A stretch of DNA of 64,000 bases. Origin: Pelecanus crispus (taxonomy: Eukaryota; Chordata; Aves; Pelecaniformes; Pelecanidae). Position numbers and translations under genes: made by a program. Shown one piece after another: positions 1 to 10,790 of the stretch. The stretch lies in the NCBI RefSeq assembly GCF_030463565.1, contig NC_134649.1, positions 38,589,044 through 38,653,043 of the forward strand, read 5' to 3'. The notes under the pieces were generated by a model. It was not told the origin of the DNA. It ran no database searches and was given only the letters and a program-made list of their open reading frames with translations. The stretch's first letter is position 1, and every line of letters starts with the position of its first letter.

Positions 1-3000
1 TAAAGCACGGCTATTAATTTAATGGGTTCCTCGTTACAACCATCATAAAACAAGTAAACAGGAACTCTGCCAGTGCTGCCGTGCATTCCCCCTCTGAGTG
101 GCTGAACCAAGGGAGAGATTTGAGTTTTTGCCATTTAATAAAGCCATGTGCGAGTGTGGCTTTTTAAAAATTAATTCTTTACTTTTCCTTCAGTAGCCTT
201 TCAGCTGCTGAAGAAGTCCGGCTGGTGACTGCAACGAAGCTTTGTGGCTTTTAACGAGACAGGGGGGAAATTCCAGTTCAGGATTTAGCTTAAATCATAT
301 CAGCCAAAATAAAAGCTTACAAAAGGCAGAGAAATTGCTCTTTATGGACTGCTTCAATGAAACAGCCTTCATAGTCCCTTTAATCCTTATTTACTTATTT
401 TTCTTTTGCAAGCCTTTTTTGTGTTGGGACTTTTTCCCTCTACTCCTTAGCTTCCAGCGCGCTGTTGCCAACTAATGATAACTTCCTTGGATTGCAATTT
501 ATTGGATTAAATGGATCAGCGCTGTGCATCTGCGGTGGCCACGTAGACTGAGCCTGCATCCACGTGCATTGCAGGTGTCCGAAGCCACCTTTTGCCGTGA
601 GGTTCGCGCTTGCTCCCAAGCACGGCTCTGCGGCCGCGTCTCGGGGCTCTGCGGTGGGAGGGTTGTCCAAACAGGGTATAAGCTGAGACCAGGAGACTTA
701 ACTGTGTGCTAGGCTTGTTCCAAACTTAAATCGGGTGCTTGTGCGGTGTTGTGGGATCTTTCAGTTAAAGAGGTTACAAAAAGAGAAAATGCGCATCCAT
801 TTATTTCAAGACTACATTCTAATTATTTTATATAGTGCCTTCTGGTACCCTGAAGTATACATTCCCAGGCTGGAGGGTGGTTTAGAAAAAGGGAGTATCC
901 ACAGTAATATATTTAATATACTTCATGGCTGCTTTCCCTAACATGCTAATGAAACCCAGCCGTGAAACCTCAGTGCCAGCTGTCGGTTCCACCCAGCCGC
1001 TGGTTGGCCTGACCTTCCTGTTGCCAGGAAAAATGAACCATGCTGCCTGAAGGAAAGGGTCGCAATTTAGTTTGTGGCCAAACAGACAGAGAAGAGAAAT
1101 CATGCTTCAGAATCTAAGCTGATAATCTTCTTGGAAGCACCCTCAGACAGCAGGGTCTGGCTCCTCAGCTATTCAAAGAACAAAACAGATGTCCTCTTCG
1201 GAGGCTGCAGGTGGTCCTGCATTGCTTGTTGCTGACATAAACTCAAGTAGTTTTATTTGAGGCTGTTTTCAGCCAATGAATGGGGTTAGAGCTATATAGG
1301 TTACAGGAATGCGATGTCAAGGTGACATCAGGAGAAAGGAAGTCTTTTGTGCCTGATGGGCCAGATGTTTCGAAGTGCGGTTCTTCTGCTGGGTAAAAAT
1401 CTCCATTCAACAGTGCAAGAAATTGCACAGAAAAATGAGACCCGTGTGCACGCCATAATTTTAAGGCAATCTATATCGTCCTTCTGACCGTGAACTTGGT
1501 CACTGCCCACCAGTGCTTACCTTGTGGGATTGCTTGGGAGGTCCAAACTCAGACAGCTCTCTGGGAAAACCAAGCACACCCAATAATGGGGAGGTTTTAA
1601 TAAGTTGTACTCAAGAGAATTGTGCTCTACATCGCTTTCTGGTCACCCCTGGGACTGGAAGCTGATGCTCTAACACTGCTACAGACCTTGCAGCAGTCCT
1701 GGGCACGTAGATGACAAGATAATCACAGCTGTTCTCAGCAGAGCAGAATTTTGCTATTCTCAACTTGAAAGAAAATTAGATTTTAATAAGGAGTACAAGG
1801 TAAAAAGTTCTGAAACTCGGAATCCTTTAGCAATTCATGGAGAACGTGGACAGTGGAGCAAAAAGCTTGAAACGTGGCTCAGCCCTGCTACTGCCCACAG
1901 TGCTCATGGAGCCACCCTGTGAACAAGGCTCCCTGGGGAGAGCTCCTGGCTCTCCTTGCTTCTGCGGGTCCAAAGGAGTTATTTCCATCCAGCCTTAAAT
2001 TTTAGGTTAAGTTAATTTATAAACTGGTCTATAGTATTTTCTCTTGTTGCTCCAAATCCCCACATATGCTCCCAAAAACTCTTTCCAGGTTTTCAAGTTA
2101 TATCAAAGCTCTACCTTGAAAGAAGCACCTTTCATTTCATGGTGTCTGTACGTCCAAAAAGGCTGCGCCTGGCCTAAGGCTGTCTCACTCGTGCTGAACC
2201 TGGGGTTGAGTAGTTTATGGGAGTGGAGAGGAAGCGCTCGTGGAAAAGGAGTGGTTGAAATGCACCTTTGACTGCTAACTTGGGCAAAACTAACAGCCTT
2301 AGTTCTGGTTTCCTAAGGGTCCTCCAAGTCTTGAAAATTTGGGTTGGTGAGTAATGGCAGGTGAGTCTCAGAGCTGTGCAATAAATTCATGGACTTTTCC
2401 ATACTCATGGCCTTGTGTGCAGTGGATTAAGTAGTGTAACAGAAGTAGCATAACAGTGCCCTTAGTCTCAACTTCTTAATTGCAAAGTCATCAGTGATTT
2501 TGTAGCCCGGTACTGTTGATGGAGCTGTTCCTTACCCCAGGAGTGAGACATGAACTTCCGGAGAAGGCTCAGGTAGTTTCTCCGCTTCCTAAAGCACTTT
2601 ACAGGGCGCTGACTATGGGGAGGTCTGTGCAAACTGAAAAGCAAAACTGATCCTGCTGTCTCTGCCTCATCCCCCACCCCTGCCGACAAGTAATTGGGTG
2701 GCTGCACTTACCTTAATGCCAATAACTTTCTAGTTTGAGCTGTTAGTATATACAGTTTGATATTTATATTTATTTATTTGTAACATCCAGACTTTGTACT
2801 GCCTGGATTAATCCTCAAGCTAATCTGATGCTGAGCTATTATTGTGACAATTGAGTATACAATTTGACATTCATGCTCTACCTTGTGTAGCTAATTTATG
2901 TAACTCAATTTATAAATTACATAAATTGGTTACATAATTTACCACATACCTTGTACACTTCACAGTAATATTTCCAGCTTGCAATTTAAACAATCCTTAT

Positions 3001-3500
3001 ACCAAGAATAATTTACACTGAAGACTCTTGAATAATTTTGCAATCTATTCCCGGACAGATAAGGAGTCGCGTTTGTTAAATAAACGCTTGCTGGTGTTGG
3101 TTTTAACTTATTAATCACCCTGTCCCAATTCCCACATGATCCGTAGCCCGTGTGTGCATCCTCCTGGGCAATGCCGTGCTGGCAGGGCCAGACCCATGCA
3201 GAGATCCAGGTCCTGTGCCTTTCAGGAGCCTCCTGCCTGGGAACGATGAATTTGTCCGTCACCCAGTGGAAACTGGGCTTCAGCTCAGCCGACCTCCCCC
3301 TGCAAAGCCAGCTCTGCTGCCTGTGGCCTCGTCCAGGAGCGTGGACCCCATCTTCTCCATCGCCCACCCGAGCACGTATGTGACAGGTGGTGGTATAATC
3401 ATGGTGGGGGGAGGTCAGAGGGAGAGGAGGGGGCTTTGCACGTATCTGGGAAAGCTTGTGGTGCGGGGGTAAAGGACATCTCCATGGGTGGTGGCCCAAG
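1..3500. other. Upstream intergenic DNA, no gene seen
   Basis: Mostly AT-rich sequence with frequent stops in all frames. The short open frames here have no recognisable protein signature and no paired splice signals. The most AT-rich part is about 2700-3130. I see no RNA gene. It is read as distal 5' flanking DNA of the plexin gene far downstream. Confidence 0.6.
2893..2940. repeat. AT-rich imperfect palindrome
   Basis: A left arm at 2893-2913 and a right arm at 2921-2940 are near-perfect reverse complements: both read TATGTAAC, then C or TC, then AATTTAT. A 7-nt loop (AAATTAC) separates them. The structure could form a cruciform or be the remnant of a small inverted-repeat element. No flanking target-site duplication was recognised. 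Confidence 0.6.
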
Positions 3501-3880
3501 GAATCATAGAATCATAGAATCGTTTAGGTTGGAAAAGACCTTTAAGGTCATCCAGTCCAACCATTAACCTACACTACCAAGTCTACTCTAAGCCAATCAA
3601 GGGTAGACTAGACTAAACCATGTCCCGAAGTGCCACATCTACCCGTTTATTGAACACTTCAGGGACGGTGACTCCACCACCTCTCTGGGCAGCCTGTTCC
3701 AATTCTTGACCACCCTTTCTGTAAAGAAATTTTTTCTAATTTCCAACCTAAACCCTCCCTGGCACAGTTTAAGCCCATTTCCTCTCGTCCTATCGCTAAC
3801 TACATGGGAGAAGAGACCAACACCCACCTCACTACAACCTCCCCTCAGGTAGTTACAGGTAGTTTCAGGTAGTTACATGT
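3501..3880 (-). mobile_element. CR1 LINE, 5'-truncated 3' tail
   Basis: Read on the minus strand, this contains the end of the CR1 reverse-transcriptase ORF. Residues such as [20 protein letters not shown] and VVESPSL appear at 3639-3827. The short 3'UTR follows, ending in the family's repeated GATTCTATGATTC terminus at 3501-3520. CR1 elements are non-LTR retrotransposons of birds and other reptiles and are usually 5'-truncated, as here. The copy lacks almost all of ORF2 and all of ORF1, so it cannot move. The 3880 end is approximate: the last part at 3840-3880 is a degenerate stretch of CAGGTAGTT-like repeats. Confidence 0.93.
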
Positions 3881-5840
3881 GATGAGTCCTCAGGAAATCT
3901 CTGCTTCACCCAGCTGGGGGTTAGAGGGAGACGGGTCCTGCTCCTAACCTCGTGGCACTGAGGTGTCAAAAGGATGTCGTGAAAGGCATAGGGAAACCCA
4001 TCGCGCTGCCTGTCCACACCGCCCTGTGCAGGCAGCGCCTGCAGGCACCTCGCAGGCAGTGCCTCAGCCCGAAGCTCGGCGCTTCCGCCCGGCGAGTTGC
4101 TCCCCGCGAGCAGCCCCAGCGCTGAGACCCAGCGGAGGAGAATGGTGCTGTTCATCACTTGTTGTTTGAGTGGCCCATGGGGCATCGACTGGCCCGTTTC
4201 CATCGCTCCTGGTCGCTGGTGGTATGTGAGTTGCTGTAAATGCTACTGTGGGGCTTGCGGGTGTAAGCCTGGCCGTCCGGCAGTGCCCGTAGCCCAGCAG
4301 GAGCACTGTGCTGCCCCTTACAGCTGTGCCCAATGTTGGCCTGCTGCTAAAGCTGCCAGAGCTCCTGTTCTGCGGGTCTGGCTTTGTCCCCTTCCCCTCT
4401 CTTGAAGTTCACGCTGCGGTCAGAGAGCTCCTGCGCAGGCAGCAGCAAAGCAAAGAGGTGCCAGGGCACAGAGCACGAGGGCAGCAAGGACTCAGCAGGC
4501 AGGCGCTCCTGTTAGCGTTGGCATTGCCTTTCCTTTCCTTGTCCTGTTGCTTTTCATCCTGCTGTCGCTGCCTGGCTCCCCTGCTTTCCCCAGGAGGGGA
4601 CAGTGGTGACAAAGACCATTAATTTGGCATCCGGCTGCTCCAAAACCCCATCCTACCCCCCAGCTGTTGCTCTGTGACTGATGCCTCCAAGCACCGCAGA
4701 TACCAAACCTGCAAACAAGACACGTGGGAGCGCCGGGACAGAGGTCATCTCGCAGCTCTGCCGGCCACCATGGCCACCAGCCGCCTCCCACCGATGCCCA
4801 AGCTCTCTCCCTCCTCATGGCGCTGCCGGGAGGGGACGTCCCCTCCTCACCCGCCTCGAGCCCCCTGGCATCTGGGGAACACGGCTCTTCCCAGCTCTGC
4901 CTTCGCTCCTCCCAATCTACCTACCAGTTAGGACCAACAAATGAATTATATATGCACACAATCCTGGCACGTGTGCGAGCCGGATCCATGCACCCCAAAC
5001 CCACGTGGGCAGCCCCCGACCTGGCCGGCTCCCGTAATTATCTCCTGCAAGGCAAAACAATTAGGAGACTTTGCTCTCCCCTTCCTCCCTTCCCCCTTCC
5101 TCTTCATTGTTCTTGGCAAAAAAAGGTTAATTAAACTCAGAAAATATCCCTTTTCTCCCCCCTCCTAAGCATGAGACTGTTAATTTTCTCTTTATATTTG
5201 TATTTAATTAATTCCTGCAAAGGCTTTGACTATATTTTTTTGGTATAATTTCTTCCTTTGTCTCTCTCTCTCATTGTTAATCCTTGCATATTCAGTTTTT
5301 CCCCTCCCTTTTCGCCTAGATTTGAAATTCTATTACCATTTCAGAAGGCAGGCGTTTGAAGAGAAAAATTGAATACCCGTCCAGTCTTGATAAGAAGGGA
5401 CATTTGGTACTAACGGTAATTTGTGAAGCAGATTTTTTCCCCCCTCCCTCGCTCTCCACGTTCATGGCGGAGGACGCGCGTGTGCCACGGGGACGTGGAG
5501 GAAGATGTCACGGCGTTGCCGGCGGCTTTTGCAGCCCCTCCGTCCCTGGGTGGCGGTGTCAGGGCGGGGGTGCCCCAGCAGCTGTGCGTGGGGATGGGGC
5601 GGCACGGTGACAAGCTGTCCCCACCACCTCCCACGCCCCTTCGCGCTCCCTGGAAGCCGGCCCTGTGCCCCCCCTTTGCTCTTTTTGCGCTGAGGGGATG
5701 CTGTGCCATGTGGTCCCCCAGGTTTTTAGGATAATCTGGACTGTGCTTGGAGGGTACCGGCTGGTTTTGGGGAGCGCTCCTCTCCCCCAGCCCCACCAGC
5801 AGCCGCCGCGCCAGCGGGGCTGAGCAGCAGCCCTGAACCT
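3881..5840. other. Intergenic DNA, no gene seen
   Basis: GC-rich sequence to about 4900 and AT-rich sequence at 5100-5420. Open frames on both strands overlap one another, are low in complexity and match no family I know. Confidence 0.55.
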
Positions 5841-5849
5841 CCCTGTGCA

Positions 5850-7020
5850 GGGCCAGGGGGTTTCTTTTCGGGGCGCCCCTGTGCCAAGCCGCACGGCCCG
5901 TGTCTGTCTGGGCGGTGCGTATGCGTTGGGGTATCTGGTTTTTGGGCGCAGCGCCCTGCAGCTCCTGCGTTCGGGACGCGGCCGTGGGCACGGCCGTCGC
6001 CTCACGCCTCTTCCCGCCTCACCCTCGCACCCCTGTGTAGGCGCGGGGGTGCCGGGGTGGGGGTAACGCACCTGGCGGTGGTGGAAAAAGAGGACTGGGG
6101 ATTTATTGGGATTTTCCCCATGCTCCAGGCTCGCTGTCACCTCCCCGTTGCTTCCCCCTGTCCCAGAGCCCCACGGCCCTGCGCGGCCCAGGGGTGCGGG
6201 GCGCCGGCCCTGCCGCACCCCCCGCGCCTCCAGCCGTGCGGCCGCGGGGCCCCCGCCGCTCCCTGGGGCCGGGCCCGCACCCTGGGGCTGGGGCCCCTCC
6301 GCGGGCCGGCGGGGCCGGGCATCCCTTCTGGCAGGCGGCACAAGATGGCACTGTCGGTCCGCGCTGCCGCTCCGCCGCTGCCGCTCGGCTCGGGGCCGGG
6401 GGAAGCCCGGGGGCGCCGGGGCCGCGGGGGCCGGGGCCGGGCGCTGCTCCGGGCCCAGGTCTGCGCTTGCCGAAAGCCGAGGGGCTTCGCCGTGGGCATC
6501 GCGGAGCAGCCGGGCACTGCCCCCCCGCTACGGGTAACAGCCCGGCCGCGGGGCTCGGGCTGAGGCCTGCCCAAACTCGTGTCGTGTGGGACGCGGATCC
6601 TGGTCAGGGCTCTGGGCCGCCAGGGCAAGTGCATTGGGCCCGAGTGGCCCAAGGGGCAGGAGCCGGCTGGCGGGGCGACCCGCGGCTCCGGAGAGCGGCC
6701 CTGGGAGCGGGTCGGGGCTGCAGACCCCCGGCAGAGGCAGCAGCCCCCACGGTGGGACGGGGCCACGGTGGGACGAGGCCACGGTGGGACGAGGCCACGG
6801 TGGCGGGCATTGCTGCCCCGTGCAAACCCCAGCCCGAGCTGGATGGCAGCCGCTGCGGCCACCGGCGTTTCTCTGGCCCCAAAGAGCCCCTGAGCAGGGG
6901 CTGGGAGTTACGCTCCCGCTTGGGTGCCACGCGGCCTGGCCCCGTGCCCCGCTCGGGGTCGAGGGTCCCGGGCCCTGGCAAGGCGGGAGCGCGCTGTGCC
7001 CCTGGGCGCTGGAGGATTAA
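5850..7020. promoter_or_regulatory. CpG-island-like block upstream of PLXNA1
   Basis: Dense in G, C and CpG, especially 5980-6560, where CGG, GCG and CCGCGG-type words recur. Long open frames exist on both strands (for example 6194-7285 +). They are Gly/Pro/Arg/Ala-rich and overlap in several frames, as expected where stop codons are rare. An unmethylated CpG island could mark an alternative distal PLXNA1 promoter, a non-coding RNA promoter or the promoter of another gene outside the window. The sequence does not decide between these. Confidence 0.6.
6749..6803. repeat. 16-bp tandem repeat, 3.4 copies
   Basis: The unit ACGGTGGGACGAGGCC is repeated at 6749-6764 (one G/A variant), 6765-6780 and 6781-6796, with a partial copy to 6803. 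It lies inside the upstream CpG-rich block. Confidence 0.9.
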
Positions 7021-10000
7021 AAAGGAGGCGCGGGGAGAACCCCCTGCCCTGGCACAGCCGCGGCCCCGAAGTGGAGGTGGCGGGACACGATGGGAAGATG
7101 ATGCAGGACGTGAGAGCCCAGAGAAACTTTTTAGGTGCAGGGATAGCGGGCAGGGGGATGAGTGCCGGAGCTGCAGAGCCCCGGGGGAGCAGCGCTCTCC
7201 CCACCTCCCTCGCTGCTGTGTAAATCATGACGGCTTGGACCGAGCTGAAGTGAAATATTCCCTGTTTCCTTGCCCAAATCTGTAGTTTCCTTCTGGCTCC
7301 GAGGCTCTGGGCCATATTGCACATTTGAATTTAAAAGCAGACTTGTGCTTGGGCTTGTTATTTATTTATTTATTCCAGAATTATTATTTTCTTTAAAATC
7401 AAGGTCTTTTTTTGCTTCAGCTCGCCGCTTCCTCCTGGAGCGGTGGCTGATGGAGCGGAGAGCAGAGGGCTGGGGGCAGGAGGCAGAGGGTGGTCCCTGG
7501 CCCTGGGGGTGTCCTTGGGGATGCTTGGAGCTGGGGAGAGGAGGGTGGTGGAGGGGAGAGCCTGGGAGCCCGGTGCTGGCTCCCAGCCCTGAAAAGGGAG
7601 GTGCAGAGTTAAGGTGATAGCTGGGGGTGCTGATGGGCACCCTGCTTCCCCTCCCTGCTGTAGGATTTGCCATCTGCTGTGTGAGAAGCAGCATTTGCTC
7701 GCTTTGGGGATGTCACGCGGTGGATGGTGCGTCCCTGCGCAGCATTCCCAGGCTGCCCCGGCCGGGCTGCGCTCTGCCCTTGCCCAGCAAGTCTCATGTC
7801 CCCGAGGGCTGGGGTGTAGCAGGGCGGGTCTGGGCTCTGGCCCTGTGGTTTGGCACGTCTCGGTTTCATCATCTTCCCTGGAAAGCCAGGAGGCTGGTGG
7901 CTGAGACTGTGGCACGGGATGCCCAAGTCCCTGCGGCTGCCTCCTTGCAAGGGCTGCCGGGCACCCTCTGGGAGCTGAGCGTGGTGGGCAGGGATCAGCC
8001 TCACGCTTGGTTTGGGGATGGGAACAGCGCTGCAGGAGCATCTTTGGAGCTCTGGAGGGAGAGGTAGGAAGAAAGGATGGAGTGAGGCAGGAGGAAACGA
8101 GGGTGAGAGAGGGCAGGGGGAGGACAAGAGAAGGGGGAGTTGCACAGAGAGGAGGACGCTGGGGAAGGAGGAGTAGAAATGGAGGAGTGCGGGAGCGGGC
8201 AGCAGTACCAGAGGAGTGAGCCCCGCTGCAGGAGCAGCCGCCCTGTGCCACACGCCCCGCAAGCCCATCTCCCCGTCAGGCTGCTAACGAGGATTAATCG
8301 TCTGCGCTGGGCTCCTGCGCGGGGCTACTTGCCACTACTGCCTCCCCCCCGGCGTGGGTCCCCGGTGGGTCCGCAGGTAATTTATGGCCATGTCGGTGTG
8401 GGCGGCTGTTTGCTGGTTGGCAGCTTTGCCGCCAGGCACCTGTGCCTGGGCTGAGGCACTAAATAACCCCATGGGCTCCGCTCCCCATCCCAGCCGTGCT
8501 ACCCAAGCCGCGCCACAGGTAGGAGGGCGGTGGGGTGGGGGTCCTCCCACCCAGACCCTGGCCCTAGCACCAGAAATCACTGTGTCCCTCTCGCCCACCC
8601 CCACGGGCACCGGGGTCCCGGGGCAAGGGGAGCAGATGGCTGCAGCCAGCTCGTGGCGGCCTTGGAGCAACCAATGGGGTCCCTTAATTACCAGTGCCGC
8701 AATTAAATGGCATTCACTGATCGCTGCTGAGTCTGGCTACCTCGCTGCCCGTGGGGCAGGTGAGTGCAGGCAGCCGGTGTCTTGCCCAGCGGGGGCCAGT
8801 GGTGCTGCTGGCACCTCGCTCCATGCCTGGGGAAGAGCCTGGAGACATATGCTTCCCCAGTCTGCTCGATCCTTGGTGCATTTCGGCCACCCCCTGCAAA
8901 TGGTCTCGGAGGGTTTTAGCTGGGGAAGGAGGTGCCAGGGACACTGAGGTGGTGAGATGGTGGCTGCACCGCAGCCCCTGCTGTGCTGCAACGGAAAGGG
9001 CTGGAAGGGGCAGGGACAAGTCAGAGGTGGGAGGGAAGCCCCAGGGCCATGTGCTGGGGATTTCTGGGGATGTGGGCTCTGCTAGAGCTGGATCTCTGCC
9101 CTAGGGTGAGCCAAGTCACTATGAATCCAGGCCAGCCTGGCCAGAGGTATAAGCCCGACCTATAATCCTTTGCCTTCAAGGACTTGGTGTTTCCTGAGCT
9201 GTGTCCTGGCTCAAGACAACTGGAAAAATGGAGCAACCACCTCCCCAGGGTCCCCTGGCTGCAGTGAACACTTCCAGTGTCATCTCACCGGTTTGCAAGG
9301 CAGGAGGATGCAACCTGACCTGGTGCCAGCATCACGTCTTCAGGTGGGATGGGCTCAGGGATGGGTGGGTGGCCACAGGGCACTGGGGAGCACTGAGGTC
9401 CCCCCAGCTGCGCGTGGGGCAGGCCAGAGGCCGTGCTGGCTGCTGGCCTTGGCCATCAGCATTTTGGGGTCTCCGGGGAAGCACCTCGCAGCCCTCCCCG
9501 GGGCCGGCTGCCGCAGCTCCGCAATCTGGCACCTTTGCCGGAGCAGAAAGGCGATGTGTTTCTAGAGTGCCACTTCTTGTGAGCAGTAATTGCTTTCCCA
9601 GGGATTTGCTCTGTGCTCCCGAGCACGCTTCCCTGTTTGCTACATGGGGAAATGTGCGTGCTTCCCTGCTCGCCTCCTTGGGTGCACCTGCCTTTGGGCA
9701 AATCCAAGTCCCCTGGCATGTGGGTGAGGTCCATGAGGAGAGCAGGGGCCCGAAGGATGGGGGAGAGGTGTTTGGGGGCATCCTGCCAGGCCTGGGGGAG
9801 TGGGGAGAGCCTCTGGGGGTGCAGGGATCCGGGAGGCGTCAGCAATGCCCCTGCCCTGGGCTGGGGAGGTGCTGGGGCAATGGGGGTGGTGCATACCTGC
9901 ATGATGGAGGTTCCCTTCCTAAAGGTGTGGGCTTTTATAGCCTGGAGCCCGGTGGGATTGCAGCGTCGTGCTGGGCTTTATTGTGAGCTGGTTAATAACT

Positions 10001-10429
10001 CTGCATTGGATGGTTTGTTACAGGAGTTAATTTACCCTGGGCTGTTTGCTAATTTGGCCTACAAGGTTCAGCCGCGGCTGCATCGGGCTGAGCCTCTCCT
10101 GCTTCACCGCCCTGGCAAAGTTTGCCCTTTGGCTTTGCTCCTTGCACCCGGCGATGGGGCTGGTGGCGTGAGGAGGTGTCTGGCATGGATGGGCCGGCAT
10201 CCCCATGGGGTGCCCGCTGGCATCCCCCTCCTTGTGCCCCCCACGGCCTGGCCGGGGCGTGCAGCACCCCCTCCCCAGCTGCGGGCTCCCTGGGGGTCCC
10301 CATGCCTGCAATTGGTGCTGGCAAAGCCCCGTGGCTCAGCTCGGGCCCCTTGCCCTCTCCGGTCACCCCCAGGTAGCTGAGCTTCCTCGCGGCACCGCAT
10401 GGGGAACCGTCTTTAAGAATACATATTGA
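7021..10429. other. Intergenic DNA, no gene seen
   Basis: Moderately GC-rich unique-looking DNA. The longest open frame (7370-8251, minus) has no recognisable domain and its reverse strand is a purine tract. A small AT-rich patch at 8685-8730 (TTAATTACC, GCAATTAAATGG) looks like a possible homeodomain-type regulatory site, but this is weak. Confidence 0.5.
8048..8219. repeat. Polypurine-rich tract
   Basis: About 170 nt in which the + strand is overwhelmingly G and A (GGAGG, GAGAGGG and AGGAGGA words) with few pyrimidine interruptions. Such asymmetric tracts can adopt triplex (H-DNA) structures. No simple repeat unit is present. Confidence 0.65.
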
Positions 10430-10790
10430 CATTAAAAAAGGCCCCTCTGTACCTATTAATTGAAGTCATTAAATTTAATGGGATGGTTATTGCATGTTAA
10501 ATAAATACTAGCTAATTATGAAAAACATATTTGCCAAGGTTTAACTATAGAAAAGATGCCTCAATTACACGGTTATTAAACCTAAAAAAATATACACTTT
10601 TAATAATGAAGTGACATTTAAATAACATACATTAACTGTCTTACTAAATGTTGATTCTTTTCATATTTGAGGACTTCAATTTAGAACATTTTCCCTGGCA
10701 CTAACCGTACGATGCATCATTAGCTGTCTTTCACTCATCATTTTGTAAACTTTTTCTATAAACAGGCTGAAGTGTTTGTATTTGCTTTTG
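10430..10790. promoter_or_regulatory. AT-rich candidate conserved non-coding element
   Basis: A sharply AT-rich block of about 360 nt embedded in GC-rich flanks. It has many homeodomain-like cores: TAATTA at 10513-10518, repeated ATTAAT and TTAAT words, and GATGCATCATTAG near 10710. It has no open frame and no repeat signature. Such islands beside axon-guidance genes are often deeply conserved enhancers. Conservation itself cannot be seen in one sequence, so this is an inference from composition. Confidence 0.4.

Noticed and set aside
3639..3827. Short minus-strand protein with [15 protein letters not shown]
   Set aside because: It is the C-terminal fragment of the CR1 reverse-transcriptase ORF in a truncated element, not a host gene. 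The same holds for the frame at 20514-20906.
6194..7285. 363-codon + strand open frame
   Set aside because: Low-complexity Gly/Pro/Arg/Ala translation of a CpG-rich block, overlapped by open frames on the other strand. No splice or domain support.
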